Notes under the pieces: generated by a model | Database searches by the model: none | Told to the model about the DNA's origin: nothing | The model's input: the letters and a program-made list of their open reading frames with translations, nothing else | Program-made: the position numbers and the translations under genes | Assembly (NCBI RefSeq): GCF_014287585.1 | Contig: NZ_JACOOJ010000035.1 | Coordinates: 1 to 62,683, forward strand | Length of the DNA stretch: 62,683 nt | Reading direction: 5' to 3' | DNA from: Parabacteroides hominis | GTDB lineage: Bacteria; Bacteroidota; Bacteroidia; Bacteroidales; Tannerellaceae | Shown: piece by piece, positions 26,040-34,407 of the stretch | Layout: every line of letters begins with the position of its first letter | Numbering within the stretch: the stretch's first letter is position 1

Positions 26040-27786
26040 ATTCGAGCGGTAGTGTGAACCAGAATGTAGAACCGGAACCTTTTACAGAGTCGACCCCGAT
26101 TGTCCCGTTCAAGCTCTCGATGATGGTCCTGCTGATCGTCAGTCCCAAACCGGTTCCCTGCTTAAACTCGTTTATCTTGATGAAGCGTTCGAATATACGT
26201 TTACGGTCATTTTCGGAAATGCCGATCCCTGTGTCCTGCACGCTCACACGCAAGTTATTTCCTTCCCGTTTGTAGGAGATCCTGATGCTCCCTTTCTCCG
26301 TGAATTTGATTGCGTTATTTACGAAGTTTGATACGACCTGCATGACGCGTTGAGGATCTGTTTTCAACCGGATGGAAGGTTGCTCTTTATCGAATAACAA
26401 CTTTACATCCGGTTTCATCTTGAGCGAGTTTGCCAAGAATACTTCTCCGCAAATCTCTTTGATATCCGTTTCGGTAATGTGATAATCGAGCGTGCCGGCT
26501 TCTATTTTCGAGAAGTCCAGGATATCGTCTATCAGATGGAGCAATAATTCATTATTTTTGTGGATGATTTCCAGGTATTCCCTTTTTTCGTCTTCGTCCG
26601 GAGTTTCGGCCACTATATCGGAGAAACCGACGATTGCGTTTAAAGGCGTACGGATTTCGTGGCTCATGTTTGCCAGGAAAGCGGACTTCAGTTTGTCTGC
26701 TTCCTTTATACGGATCAGTTCGTTGTCCCTTTCCTGTTTTTCTTTCGCCTTCCGGTAATTCTCCGTATCGTCTAAAACAATATACAGATAACCGAATAGC
26801 TTGTTTTGCAAATCTTTTAATGTAATGCCCTTAACCTGCAGGTGCTTTTCGCCATCTTTGATAGCGGATGCATAGTATTGGGTGTCTTTGACGGAATGGA
26901 AATCATAGTCTAATGTGAAAGTGACATCTTCTCCGTTTCTCAGTTTATGATTGACCCATTCCGGTATATTCGGATTTTGGAACATATTGACGCCGACCGC
27001 ACTTTCGCGTGTCGTACCGAATATTTCCAGATCGGCGTCGTTCAGGTCGAGCAGGTTTCCGTCGATGTCATATAGCTCGACTCCTAAGGAAAGCTTTTCG
27101 AAGATAATACGGAATTTGGCTTCGCTTTTAAGCATCAGGTTTGCCGAATGCTCCATGATATGCTGGGCATGTTCCCGCTCGATCGCTATGGATACGATAT
27201 CGGCCAATACCCGCAGGTTTTCGATATCGAGGGCGTTCCAGTTCGAATATTTCTTGACAGAGTCCAGGCCGATAAAACCGTACACCTTTCCTTCGCTCGA
27301 AACCGGAAGGACCAGAAGCGAGAGGACGTCTTGAAGTTCCAGCAGATGTTGTTCGGCCGCCGCAACCGGAGGCATTTTAGCCGTGTCATAGATGATAATG
27401 TCTTTCCCGGCCTTGATCTGCTCTATCCACCAGGGGATATCGTCTTTCGATAACTGCCTTAACAGATCTTCACGCATCGAAATAATGCCTTCGGAGGTCA
27501 CTTCGTGGGTAAAATCGACAATAGAACTTTGCTCGTCGAAGATTCCGATATACACACGGTCTACATCGAAGAAATGCAGGATATGCAACAATGCTTTGTC
27601 TATGACGGCTTCATCATTGGTGCTGAGTAAAAGGGAAAGGACATCCGATATCGTTTTGCGTAAAACAATCATATTGACCATCATTTTGTTCGGGCTGGAG
27701 ATGGAATCATTCTCGGCCTGTACCATTTTCAGCCGTTCAATTTCAGATATCAGGTCTTCCCTTGAATAGTGTGCATATTTATCCAT
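26038..27786 (-). CDS. Cytosolic GAF-PAS sensor histidine kinase
   Basis: The protein has 582 residues and no transmembrane segment. A GAF-like domain (about 50-205) and a PAS domain (about 225-345) lead through a short coiled coil to the HisKA domain. The phospho-acceptor His is in ANMSHEIRTPLNAIVGFSD. The HATPase domain holds the N box VSNFVNNAIKFTEKG, G1 DTGIGI and G2 GTGLGLTISRTI. No receiver domain is fused and no response regulator lies nearby, so its partner is elsewhere. The input could be a small cytosolic ligand, redox state or light; nothing in the sequence decides this. Confidence 0.92.
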   Translation of the reverse strand: MDKYAHYSREDLISEIERLKMVQAENDSISSPNKMMVNMIVLRKTISDVLSLLLSTNDEAVIDKALLHILHFFDVDRVYIGIFDEQSSIVDFTHEVTSEGIISMREDLLRQLSKDDIPWWIEQIKAGKDIIIYDTAKMPPVAAAEQHLLELQDVLSLLVLPVSSEGKVYGFIGLDSVKKYSNWNALDIENLRVLADIVSIAIEREHAQHIMEHSANLMLKSEAKFRIIFEKLSLGVELYDIDGNLLDLNDADLEIFGTTRESAVGVNMFQNPNIPEWVNHKLRNGEDVTFTLDYDFHSVKDTQYYASAIKDGEKHLQVKGITLKDLQNKLFGYLYIVLDDTENYRKAKEKQERDNELIRIKEADKLKSAFLANMSHEIRTPLNAIVGFSDIVAETPDEDEKREYLEIIHKNNELLLHLIDDILDFSKIEAGTLDYHITETDIKEICGEVFLANSLKMKPDVKLLFDKEQPSIRLKTDPQRVMQVVSNFVNNAIKFTEKGSIRISYKREGNNLRVSVQDTGIGISENDRKRIFERFIKINEFKQGTGLGLTISRTIIESLNGTIGVDSVKGSGSTFWFTLPLE

Positions 27787-27935
27787 AAGTAAAATAATAT
27801 GAGGTGCAAAATTTCGTTTTGCAAATGTAAAGATAATTATTGATATTCAGGGAAAATAAAAATATTAATCCGGCCCGTTCGGGGATGGGCAAAGGTTTAT
27901 TGAATACCGGCCATTCCATGTATGGAAAATAGTCG

Positions 27936-27943
27936 TATATTTG
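27936..27943 (+). promoter_or_regulatory. -7 box deciding the upxY-like start
   Basis: TATATTTG matches TAnnTTTG. It lies inside the longest open frame but eight bases before an internal ATG at 27952, which shows that the upstream ATG at 27922 cannot be on this transcript. The resulting leader would be only a few bases. Confidence 0.55.
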
Positions 27944-27951
27944 TGTACGTT

Positions 27952-28464
27952 ATGGAGAAAAAAGAACTTAAGATAAACGCCGATAAGACAAGCTGGTATG
28001 TGCTGTATACCGCTCCCAGGGCGGAAAAACAGGTGAGGGACCGGATCGATGCGCTTGGAATCGAGTGCTGGCTTCCGCTTCATCGTGCACCCAGGGTTTG
28101 GTCTGACCGTGTCAAGATCGTGGAGTTGCCATTATTCAACTCTTATCTGTTTGTGCGGTGTACCGACCCGGAGTTAAGAGACCTGGTCCGGGTGTATGGC
28201 GTGGCCCGTATCGTCTATTATAATGGAAAACCGGCCGTTGTCCGCCAGAAAGAGATCGACGCCATCCGGGAATTTCTCGACCGGGCGTCCGAACATGCTT
28301 TATGCCCCGGCGAAGAGGTCGAAATCCTTTGCGGGGCCATGAAGCATGTTTCCGGTAAAGTGAAGAAGATCAAAAAGAACCACCTGGTCCTTTACCTCGA
28401 ACAATTGGGGGCTACCGTCTGTGTCAAGCTGGACGACGTCGCCAGGGTGGACCGGTTAAAGTAG
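27952..28464 (+). CDS. UpxY/NusG-family transcription antiterminator, orphan
   Basis: The 170-residue NusG paralogue has an NGN domain (about 18-105: TSWYVLYTAPRAEKQVRDRI, LFNSYLFVRC) and a C-terminal KOW-like region (about 115-170: VEILCGAMKHVSGKVKKIKK). In Bacteroides, UpxY proteins head capsule loci and let polymerase read through the leader. Here no glycosyltransferase, upxZ or other capsule gene is present; the next gene is cobQ on the opposite strand with a 9-bp overlap of the ends. The start was set by the -7 box at 27936. Its target must lie elsewhere. Confidence 0.85.
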   Translation: MEKKELKINADKTSWYVLYTAPRAEKQVRDRIDALGIECWLPLHRAPRVWSDRVKIVELPLFNSYLFVRCTDPELRDLVRVYGVARIVYYNGKPAVVRQKEIDAIREFLDRASEHALCPGEEVEILCGAMKHVSGKVKKIKKNHLVLYLEQLGATVCVKLDDVARVDRLK

Positions 28465-29967
28465 TTGCCGGTAGATATAATCCAGGTCGACATGTTCCCT
28501 GACCAAAGCCGCCAACTTGTCGTATTGTTCTTCTTTGAATGCGGCATAGTCGAAGGAGGCGCTTTCCGTTTCTTTATCAAACCCGGCGGCCAGGTTGTCC
28601 AGGACTTCCGGGTTGTCCAGTATTCCGTGCATATAGCTGCCCCAGCACGTGTTATCCAGGTAATAACCGTCCGTCCGCCCGTCGTCGAGGATGGCTACCG
28701 GGCTTTCGGGAGCGTCGCCAAGCAGGGTCGTCCGCCCCATGTGTATCTCGTAGCCGTGGCAATGTCGAGACGCACGGCCGTGCGTCTCGACAACGCGTTG
28801 TGCGGGCAGAAAGGCGAAGGTGCTTTGGCGGGTTACTTTCTCCGGTTCGATGATCGTGCATTGCGGCAACAGGCCCAGTCCGGGGACGGCGGGCAGGTTA
28901 CCCTCGATAGCGTCCGGATCTTCGAGCCGTGCCCCCATCATCTGATACCCTCCGCAGATGCCGATGACCTTTTTTCCGTTTTTGTGGGCGCGGATAATCG
29001 CTTCGGCGATGCCGCCCGCCCGCAGGCTTTGAAGGTCTGAAAGCGTGTTCTTGGAACCGGGGATCAGGATGATATCCGCTTTTTCTATCTCGTCGATGTT
29101 GTTCGTATAATAGGCATTGAAACGGGGGTCCATATCCAGCACGTCGAAGTCGGTGAAATTAGACATCCGTTTCAGCAAGATGATCGCCACATTGATCTTT
29201 CCGTCCCGGTAAGTGTTGTGTTTCATATCGAGGGCGACCGAGTCCTCTTCTTCGATCTTGATGTCGCGGAACCAGGGGACCACACCTACTACCGGCACAC
29301 CGGTCAAGTCCTCGAGGATCTTCCTGCCGTCGTCAAAAAGAGAGGCGTCTCCCCTGAATTTGTTGATAATGATTCCTTTCATCAAAGCTCTTTCTTCCGG
29401 CTTCAGAAGGGCGATTGTCCCGTAGACAGACCCGAAAACGCCGCCCCGGTCTATGTCGGCAACCAAGAAGGTCGCCGCTCCGGCCTGCCCGGCCATCCGC
29501 ATGTTGGTGATGTCGCGCTCACGCAGGTTCAGTTCGGAAATGCTGCCCGCCCCTTCCAGCACGATCGGGCTATAGCGGCTTTCCAGGCGGCGGAAGGCTT
29601 CGACCGCTTCTTTGAACAACTCCTCTTTCCTGTTCTGCATGCCGAAATAGTCCCGTGCCGACATGTTCCCGACCGGCCGGCCGTTCAAGACGACCTGGGA
29701 GCTTTTGTCGTTCGTCGGTTTCAGCAACACCGGGTTCATATCCGTGTGCGGAGCGATCCCGCAGGCTTCGGCCTGTACCACCTGCGCACGTCCCATTTCT
29801 CCGCCTTCGGGAGTGGAGTAGGAGTTGAGCGACATGTTTTGCGCCTTGAACGGCGCCGGATGATATCCGTCTTGTTTGAATATACGGCAGAAAGCCGCGT
29901 TGATGACGCTTTTGCCTGCATCGGAACAAGTCCCGACAAACATGATCGGTTTCAGGCGCTTGTTCAT
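28456..29967 (-). CDS. cobQ: Cobyric acid synthase
   Basis: The enzyme amidates four carboxylates of adenosylcobyrinic a,c-diamide with glutamine and ATP. The 503-residue protein has the N-terminal synthetase domain (FVGTCSDAGKSVINAAF at 10-26, KAQNMSLNS at 41-49, DIDRGGVFGS at 171-180). Its C-terminal class-I glutaminase domain has nucleophile Cys338 in IGICGGYQMMG and a His in SYMHGIL. Residues 392-402 (VVETHGRASRH) are encoded by a 30-bp perfect palindrome that looks like an in-frame repeat insertion just before GYEIHMG. The gene overlaps the GNAT gene by 4 bp. No other cob gene is in the window. Confidence 0.93.
   Translation of the reverse strand: MNKRLKPIMFVGTCSDAGKSVINAAFCRIFKQDGYHPAPFKAQNMSLNSYSTPEGGEMGRAQVVQAEACGIAPHTDMNPVLLKPTNDKSSQVVLNGRPVGNMSARDYFGMQNRKEELFKEAVEAFRRLESRYSPIVLEGAGSISELNLRERDITNMRMAGQAGAATFLVADIDRGGVFGSVYGTIALLKPEERALMKGIIINKFRGDASLFDDGRKILEDLTGVPVVGVVPWFRDIKIEEEDSVALDMKHNTYRDGKINVAIILLKRMSNFTDFDVLDMDPRFNAYYTNNIDEIEKADIILIPGSKNTLSDLQSLRAGGIAEAIIRAHKNGKKVIGICGGYQMMGARLEDPDAIEGNLPAVPGLGLLPQCTIIEPEKVTRQSTFAFLPAQRVVETHGRASRHCHGYEIHMGRTTLLGDAPESPVAILDDGRTDGYYLDNTCWGSYMHGILDNPEVLDNLAAGFDKETESASFDYAAFKEEQYDKLAALVREHVDLDYIYRQLL
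28763..28792. repeat. 30-bp perfect palindrome inside cobQ
   Basis: Each 15-base half (TGTCGAGACGCACGG and its exact complement) meets at 28777/28778 without a spacer. It is read through in frame in cobQ. The core GAGACGCACGGCCGTGCGTC resembles dispersed palindromes that recur in many bacterial genomes; copy number in this genome is unknown. Confidence 0.85.
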
Positions 29968-30467
29968 CCCCGTACCTCCATCCTCATGACATAATCGTTC
30001 ATGTAGTAGCCGTTCCCGATATGGAAATCACGGGTTGCATGTTCGTGGAACCCCATGTGCTTGTAGAAACCTACGGCGGGGTTGTGGCGGTTTACGTTCA
30101 GCTCGATCGTGAAAGGGCCCGGATGGACCGTTTTCAGGTAAGCGACCCCCTGTTCGATGATGAAACGCCCGATCCCCTTCCCGTGCAAGGAAGGCAAAGA
30201 ATAGATTTTCTGGAATTCATACAAATCCTTTTCTACGGTTTCGATGGACAGGTAGCCCGAAGGGACGCCGTCGGCATAGGCGATGAAGAACTGGTGGTGA
30301 AGCTCGTCCATCTGCCTTTGGAGGCTCTCGGGGCTGTACATCATTTCGAACATGTAATCCAGTTGTTTGCTGGAAAGGATGGAACCATAGGTCGGCTCCC
30401 AGATTCGGGAAGCCAAGCCACGGATCAGGGGGCAGTCTGCGGGGGTTGCTTTTATGATGGAGAACAT
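29964..30467 (-). CDS. GNAT-family N-acetyltransferase
   Basis: The 167-residue acetyl-CoA-dependent acetyltransferase has the motif-A segment YSLPSLHGKGIGRFIIEQGVAYL (about 94-116, with the Q/R-x-x-G-x-G/A-type loop as HGKGIG). It ends with the NRHNPAVGFYKHMGFHEH block typical of the family. The acceptor is unknown. The gene is upstream of cobQ with a 4-bp ATGA overlap, which implies translational coupling but not necessarily a role in cobamide synthesis. Confidence 0.88.
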   Translation of the reverse strand: MFSIIKATPADCPLIRGLASRIWEPTYGSILSSKQLDYMFEMMYSPESLQRQMDELHHQFFIAYADGVPSGYLSIETVEKDLYEFQKIYSLPSLHGKGIGRFIIEQGVAYLKTVHPGPFTIELNVNRHNPAVGFYKHMGFHEHATRDFHIGNGYYMNDYVMRMEVRG

Positions 30468-30679
30468 GATTTTATGAATTTTTCTTTTGAGGCAAAGATA
30501 AGGCGCATGCCGCCGTTTTCCAAAAAGGGGAGGGGATTAGGGCGTGAAAATTTGTTAAAATAGGGCATAAAAGCGGAAAACACTGTTTCTCCCGGCGTAA
30601 AGCATAGTTTTGCGGGATGCAGAGCCGTGTTTCGCCTCTCCTCCCCCCTGGGATCCCCTTCCGGCATGTCCGGTGTGAC

Positions 30680-30836
30680 ATGTGACAATATGACGATATG
30701 ACAATTAGCTATTTGGGTTGAAAGAAGACCTATAAGATAGTTATTATATATATAATAAAATTCTTTATTAGGTCTTTTTGGACGTATGTGACGGTTTTTG
30801 TTATTGTCATATTGTCATATTGTCATATTGTCACAT
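30680..30836. repeat. Three nested inverted repeats upstream of the V-ATPase operon
   Basis: This fills part of the 593-bp gene-free stretch 30468-31060. The outer arms are 26 bp (30680-30705 and 30811-30836, one mismatch) and consist of TGTCATAT-type tandem repeats. A middle stem AAGACCTA/TAGGTCTT (30725-30732, 30769-30776) is followed by T residues. The centre is a perfect 18-bp palindrome of T and A only (30741-30758). The three centres nearly coincide. The rest of the gap shows nothing else I recognise except the promoter boxes at 30949 and 31007. Confidence 0.7.
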
Positions 30837-30960
30837 TGTAACGCTTTTACCGGCCGGGATTTATGCCCACCGATATGTTAACACTAATATTAACAAATTT
30901 TTGCGCCTTAAGCCCCCCCTTTTTTTGGAGTTCGGAGACAGGATGGCGTATATTTGCGAT

Positions 30961-31017
30961 ATGAAAAGAAAACGGCGGAGCATTGTTGTTTATTCAAAGA
31001 AAAGAATAACTTTGTAG
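30961..31017 (+). CDS. Possible 18-residue basic leader peptide
   Basis: ATG at 30961 opens MKRKRRSIVVYSKKRITL and ends at TAG 31015-31017. An exact -7 box TATATTTG (30949-30956) ends four bases before the ATG, so the peptide could be made from a leaderless mRNA. A second -7 box lies within its last codons. It may be chance; the peptide is too short for any family assignment. Confidence 0.2.
   Translation: MKRKRRSIVVYSKKRITL
31007..31014 (+). promoter_or_regulatory. -7 box of the V-ATPase operon
   Basis: TAACTTTG is an exact TAnnTTTG match, with TTGTTG about 20 bp upstream. It gives a leader of about 45 nt before atpE. Confidence 0.5.
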
Positions 31018-31060
31018 GCGTTTAATACTTACATGGGACAACTTAAAAAAATATATAGAA

Positions 31061-31651
31061 ATGGATACAAAGATTCAGGAACTGACCGACAAGATCTACA
31101 AAGAAGGAGTAGAGAAAGGCAACGAAGAAGCAGGGCGGATCATTGCCGATGCAAATGCTCGGAAACAGGCCGTTTTGGCTGAAGCAGAAGCGGAGGCGAA
31201 GCGTATTGTGGCCCAGGCAGAAAAGCAGGCCGCCGAGTTGAAAAAGAATACGGAAGCCGAGTTGAAATTGTTTGCCGCCCAATCTGTCGAAGCGCTGAAG
31301 AGCGAAGTGGTAAACCTCATTACCGGGAAAATCACCTCCTCCAATGTGAAAGCGATCGTTTCTGATACTGCATTTATGCAGAAAGTGATTTTAGAAATGG
31401 CAAAGGAGTGGGTGGTGAAGGAAGCGATTACGATCCGGACGGCCGATGCCGATGCCCTTACCAAATATTTTGAAGCCAATGCCAAAAGCCTCCTGGATGG
31501 TGGCGTGAAGATCGAAAAAGTAAGCGGACACGATGCCTCTTTCACGATCGTTCCGGCCGACGGTTCGTATAAAGTAAGTTTCGGAGAAGACGAGTTTGTC
31601 GCTTTCTTCAAAGAATTCCTTCGTCCCGGGTTGGTAGAAATGCTGTTCTGA
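31061..31651 (+). CDS. atpE: V-type ATPase subunit E
   Basis: This peripheral-stalk subunit links the V1 head to the membrane part. It has 196 residues. The N-terminal half is a long Ala/Glu/Lys-rich coiled coil (about 5-85: GRIIADANARKQAVLAEAEA), and the C-terminal half is a mixed alpha/beta globular domain, as in bacterial E subunits. It is first in the operon; the DUF2764 gene starts one base after its stop. Confidence 0.9.
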   Translation: MDTKIQELTDKIYKEGVEKGNEEAGRIIADANARKQAVLAEAEAEAKRIVAQAEKQAAELKKNTEAELKLFAAQSVEALKSEVVNLITGKITSSNVKAIVSDTAFMQKVILEMAKEWVVKEAITIRTADADALTKYFEANAKSLLDGGVKIEKVSGHDASFTIVPADGSYKVSFGEDEFVAFFKEFLRPGLVEMLF

Positions 31652-31652
31652 T

Positions 31653-32525
31653 ATGGGTAAGTATTATTGCTTAATCGCAGGACTCCCCAATATCGCGCTC
31701 GACGATAGCAAACTGGCCTATTCCATCTGTGGATTCAGACAGGAACTGGACGGCATATTGACGAAAGCCGATAAGAAGCTGATCGATCTGTTCTTCCTCA
31801 AATTCGACAATAAGAACCTGATCGCCCATGCCGAACAACCGGATCGCGATCCGGACCCGCGGGGATACATAACGTATGACGAGTTCAACGCCCTCTACAA
31901 AGCGTTGAAGGAAGAAGAAAAGCCACCCAAGAATGACCGGATGCCCCCTTATTTCAAGGAGTTTTTCGAAGCCTACCTCGAAGCGCAAAGAAAAGAAGGC
32001 AAAACGGAAATCCCGTGGGAAGACCGCCTGGCAGCCCTCTATTATGCGTATGCCATGAAAAATCCGAATAAGTTCGTCAGCGATTGGTTCGAGTTGAACT
32101 TGAATATCAACAATATGCTGACGGCTATCACTTGCCGTAAACATGGCCTCGACAAATCCGGGTATATCGTCGGGGATAATGAAGTCGCCCAGGCGCTCCG
32201 CACATCCAACGCCCGTGATTTCGGGTTGGGAGACACGGTGGATTATTTGCCCGACCTCGGGCGTATTGCTGAAGAAACGGATTTGATGGCACGCGAGAAG
32301 AAGGTGGACCTCTTGAAGTGGGAATGGCTCGAAGAGCATACATTCTTCAAGCCTTTCGACATAGAGAGCGTATTCGCTTATCTGCTCAAGTTGGAAATGA
32401 TCGAGCGCTGGGTAACGCTCGATAAGGCGACCGGCGAAAAGACTTTCCGTAAGATCGTCGGAGCGATGAAGAAAGGGAGCGAGCATGCCCTGGAAGAATT
32501 TGGAAAATTAAAAATGAAGAATTAA
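31653..32525 (+). CDS. DUF2764 protein, V-ATPase-associated
   Basis: This 290-residue helical protein has no signal or membrane segment. Family DUF2764 occurs between atpE and atpA in V-ATPase operons of Bacteroidetes, spirochaetes and chlamydiae, which lack a recognisable subunit C. The protein opens GKYYCLIAGLPNIALDD, and the middle holds YYAYAMKNPNKFVSDWFELNLNINNMLTAI, then LEEHTFFKPFDIESVFAYLLKLEMIERW. A length near 290-350 and helical content would suit a role like subunit C/d in coupling the rotor to the membrane ring, but that is inference. Its stop codon lies within an arm of a 21-bp inverted repeat. Confidence 0.85.
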   Translation: MGKYYCLIAGLPNIALDDSKLAYSICGFRQELDGILTKADKKLIDLFFLKFDNKNLIAHAEQPDRDPDPRGYITYDEFNALYKALKEEEKPPKNDRMPPYFKEFFEAYLEAQRKEGKTEIPWEDRLAALYYAYAMKNPNKFVSDWFELNLNINNMLTAITCRKHGLDKSGYIVGDNEVAQALRTSNARDFGLGDTVDYLPDLGRIAEETDLMAREKKVDLLKWEWLEEHTFFKPFDIESVFAYLLKLEMIERWVTLDKATGEKTFRKIVGAMKKGSEHALEEFGKLKMKN

Positions 32526-32619
32526 AAATTAAAAAATAAAAGAGTTAAGGATAAAGGAGTAAGGAATTTTCAAGGATTGAGTTCGACGCACAATCTTGAT
32601 TTTTTAATTTTTAATTCTT
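32517..32619. repeat. 21-bp perfect AT-rich inverted repeat inside the V-ATPase operon
   Basis: The arm 32517-32537 (including the DUF2764 stop codon) is exactly complementary to 32599-32619, so the 116-bp gap before atpA can fold into a long stem with a loop of about 60 nt. The arms are built from AATTAAAAATTAA-like motifs, which recur at 35750, 25973, 42030 and 7854. Confidence 0.75.
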
Positions 32620-32641
32620 AATTCTTAATTAATTAAACGTT

Positions 32642-34399
32642 ATGGCTACGAAAGGAATTGTAAAAGGAATCGTCTCCAACCTTGTTACCGTAGAGGTGGA
32701 TGGACCGGTTTCCCAAAATGAGATCTGTTACATTTCCGTAGGAGGCGTGAAGCTGATGGCGGAAGTTATTAAGGTAATAGGCAAGAATGCTTTTGTACAG
32801 GTATTTGAGAGCACCCGCGGTATGCGGGTGGGCGACGAAGCCGAGTTTGAAGGACACATGTTGGAGGTTACGTTGGGACCGGGTATGTTGTCACGCAACT
32901 ACGATGGTTTGCAGAACGACCTCGACAAGATGGAAGGCGTTTTCCTCAGACGTGGAGAATATACGTTCCCGTTGGACAATGATAAGTTGTGGGATTTCAA
33001 GCCTCTTGCCCGGGTGGGCGACAAGGTGGCGGCCGGTGACTGGCTGGGCGAAGTGGACGAAAACTTCCAGCCCCATAAGATCATGGTCCCTTTTACCTTC
33101 AAGGGCGAATATACGGTGAAGAGCCTGAAAGAAGCAGGACAATATACCATAAGCGAAGTGATAGCCGTCCTGACGGACGAAGCCGGTAAAGATGTGGAGG
33201 TGACGATGATGCAACGCTGGCCGGTAAAACGTGCCATCACCTGTTACAAAGAGAAACCGCGTCCTTACAAGCTGCTCGAAACGGGTGTCCGTACGATCGA
33301 TACGGTGAACCCGATCGTGGAAGGCGGTACGGGATTTATCCCCGGGCCGTTCGGAACCGGAAAGACCGTGCTCCAGCACGCCATCTCCAAACAGGCGGAG
33401 GCCGATATCGTGATCATTGCCGCCTGTGGTGAACGTGCGAACGAGGTGGTGGAAATCTTTACCGAGTTCCCGGAACTGGTCGACCCGCATACGGGCCGCA
33501 AGTTGATGGAGCGTACCATCATTATCGCCAATACGTCAAACATGCCCGTGGCTGCCCGTGAGGCATCCGTGTACACGGCCATGACAATCGCCGAGTATTA
33601 CCGTAGCATGGGGTTGAAGGTGCTTTTGATGGCCGACTCGACTTCCCGTTGGGCACAGGCCTTGCGTGAGATGTCCAACCGCCTGGAGGAACTTCCCGGA
33701 CCGGATGCTTTCCCGATGGACTTGTCCGCAATCGTGGCTAACTTCTATGCACGTGCCGGATATGTACATTTGAATAATGGTGAAACGGGTTCCGTGACCT
33801 TCATCGGTACGGTATCGCCTGCCGGCGGTAACCTGAAAGAGCCCGTGACGGAAAATACGAAGAAGGTCGCCCGTTGTTTCTACGCCTTGGAGCAGGAACG
33901 TGCCGACCGTAAACGTTATCCGGCCGTGAACCCGATCGATAGTTATTCCAAATATCTGGAATATCCCGAATTCCAGGAATATATTGCGGGGCATATCTCT
34001 CCGGCCTGGATCGACAAGGTGAACGAGATCAAGACCCGCATGTTGCGCGGTAAGGAAATTTCCGAACAGATCAACATCCTCGGTGACGACGGCGTACCGG
34101 TGGAATATCACGTGATTTTCTGGAAATCGGAACTGATCGACTTCGTGATCCTGCAACAGGATGCGTTCGATGCGATCGATGCGGTAACCCCGCTCGCGCG
34201 CCAGGAGTTCATGCTGGACAAGGTGGTGAAAATTTGCCATACCGAGTTCAAGTTCGCCACCTTCCTCGAAGTAATGGAATACTTTAAGAAGATGATCAAC
34301 ATCTTCAAGCAAATGAACTATTCCGAATATGAGAGCGAACAGTTCAAGAAGTTTAACGACCAACTTGACGCACTGCTTGCAGAGCGCGAAGATAAATAA
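32642..34399 (+). CDS. atpA: V-type ATPase catalytic subunit A
   Basis: This nucleotide-hydrolysing subunit of the V1 head has 585 residues, the normal length. The N-terminal beta-barrel (1-75) is followed by the bulge domain characteristic of A subunits and then the P-loop GPFGTGKT (about 234-241). The Walker-B region with LMADSTSRWAQALREMSNRLEELPGPDAFP and the C-terminal helical domain follow. It is fully conserved. It forms the A3B3 hexamer with the next gene's product. Confidence 0.97.
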   Translation: MATKGIVKGIVSNLVTVEVDGPVSQNEICYISVGGVKLMAEVIKVIGKNAFVQVFESTRGMRVGDEAEFEGHMLEVTLGPGMLSRNYDGLQNDLDKMEGVFLRRGEYTFPLDNDKLWDFKPLARVGDKVAAGDWLGEVDENFQPHKIMVPFTFKGEYTVKSLKEAGQYTISEVIAVLTDEAGKDVEVTMMQRWPVKRAITCYKEKPRPYKLLETGVRTIDTVNPIVEGGTGFIPGPFGTGKTVLQHAISKQAEADIVIIAACGERANEVVEIFTEFPELVDPHTGRKLMERTIIIANTSNMPVAAREASVYTAMTIAEYYRSMGLKVLLMADSTSRWAQALREMSNRLEELPGPDAFPMDLSAIVANFYARAGYVHLNNGETGSVTFIGTVSPAGGNLKEPVTENTKKVARCFYALEQERADRKRYPAVNPIDSYSKYLEYPEFQEYIAGHISPAWIDKVNEIKTRMLRGKEISEQINILGDDGVPVEYHVIFWKSELIDFVILQQDAFDAIDAVTPLARQEFMLDKVVKICHTEFKFATFLEVMEYFKKMINIFKQMNYSEYESEQFKKFNDQLDALLAEREDK

Positions 34400-34407
34400 T
34401 AGAGCGT

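Noticed and set aside
27922..28464. Capsular polysaccharide locus start
   Set aside because: Only the UpxY-like gene is present; there are no glycosyltransferase, export or upxZ genes.
30778..31017. Plus-strand protein rich in CHIVILSYCHIV
   Set aside because: The pattern is the translated TGTCATAT tandem repeat of an inverted-repeat arm; only the last 18 codons could be independently expressed.
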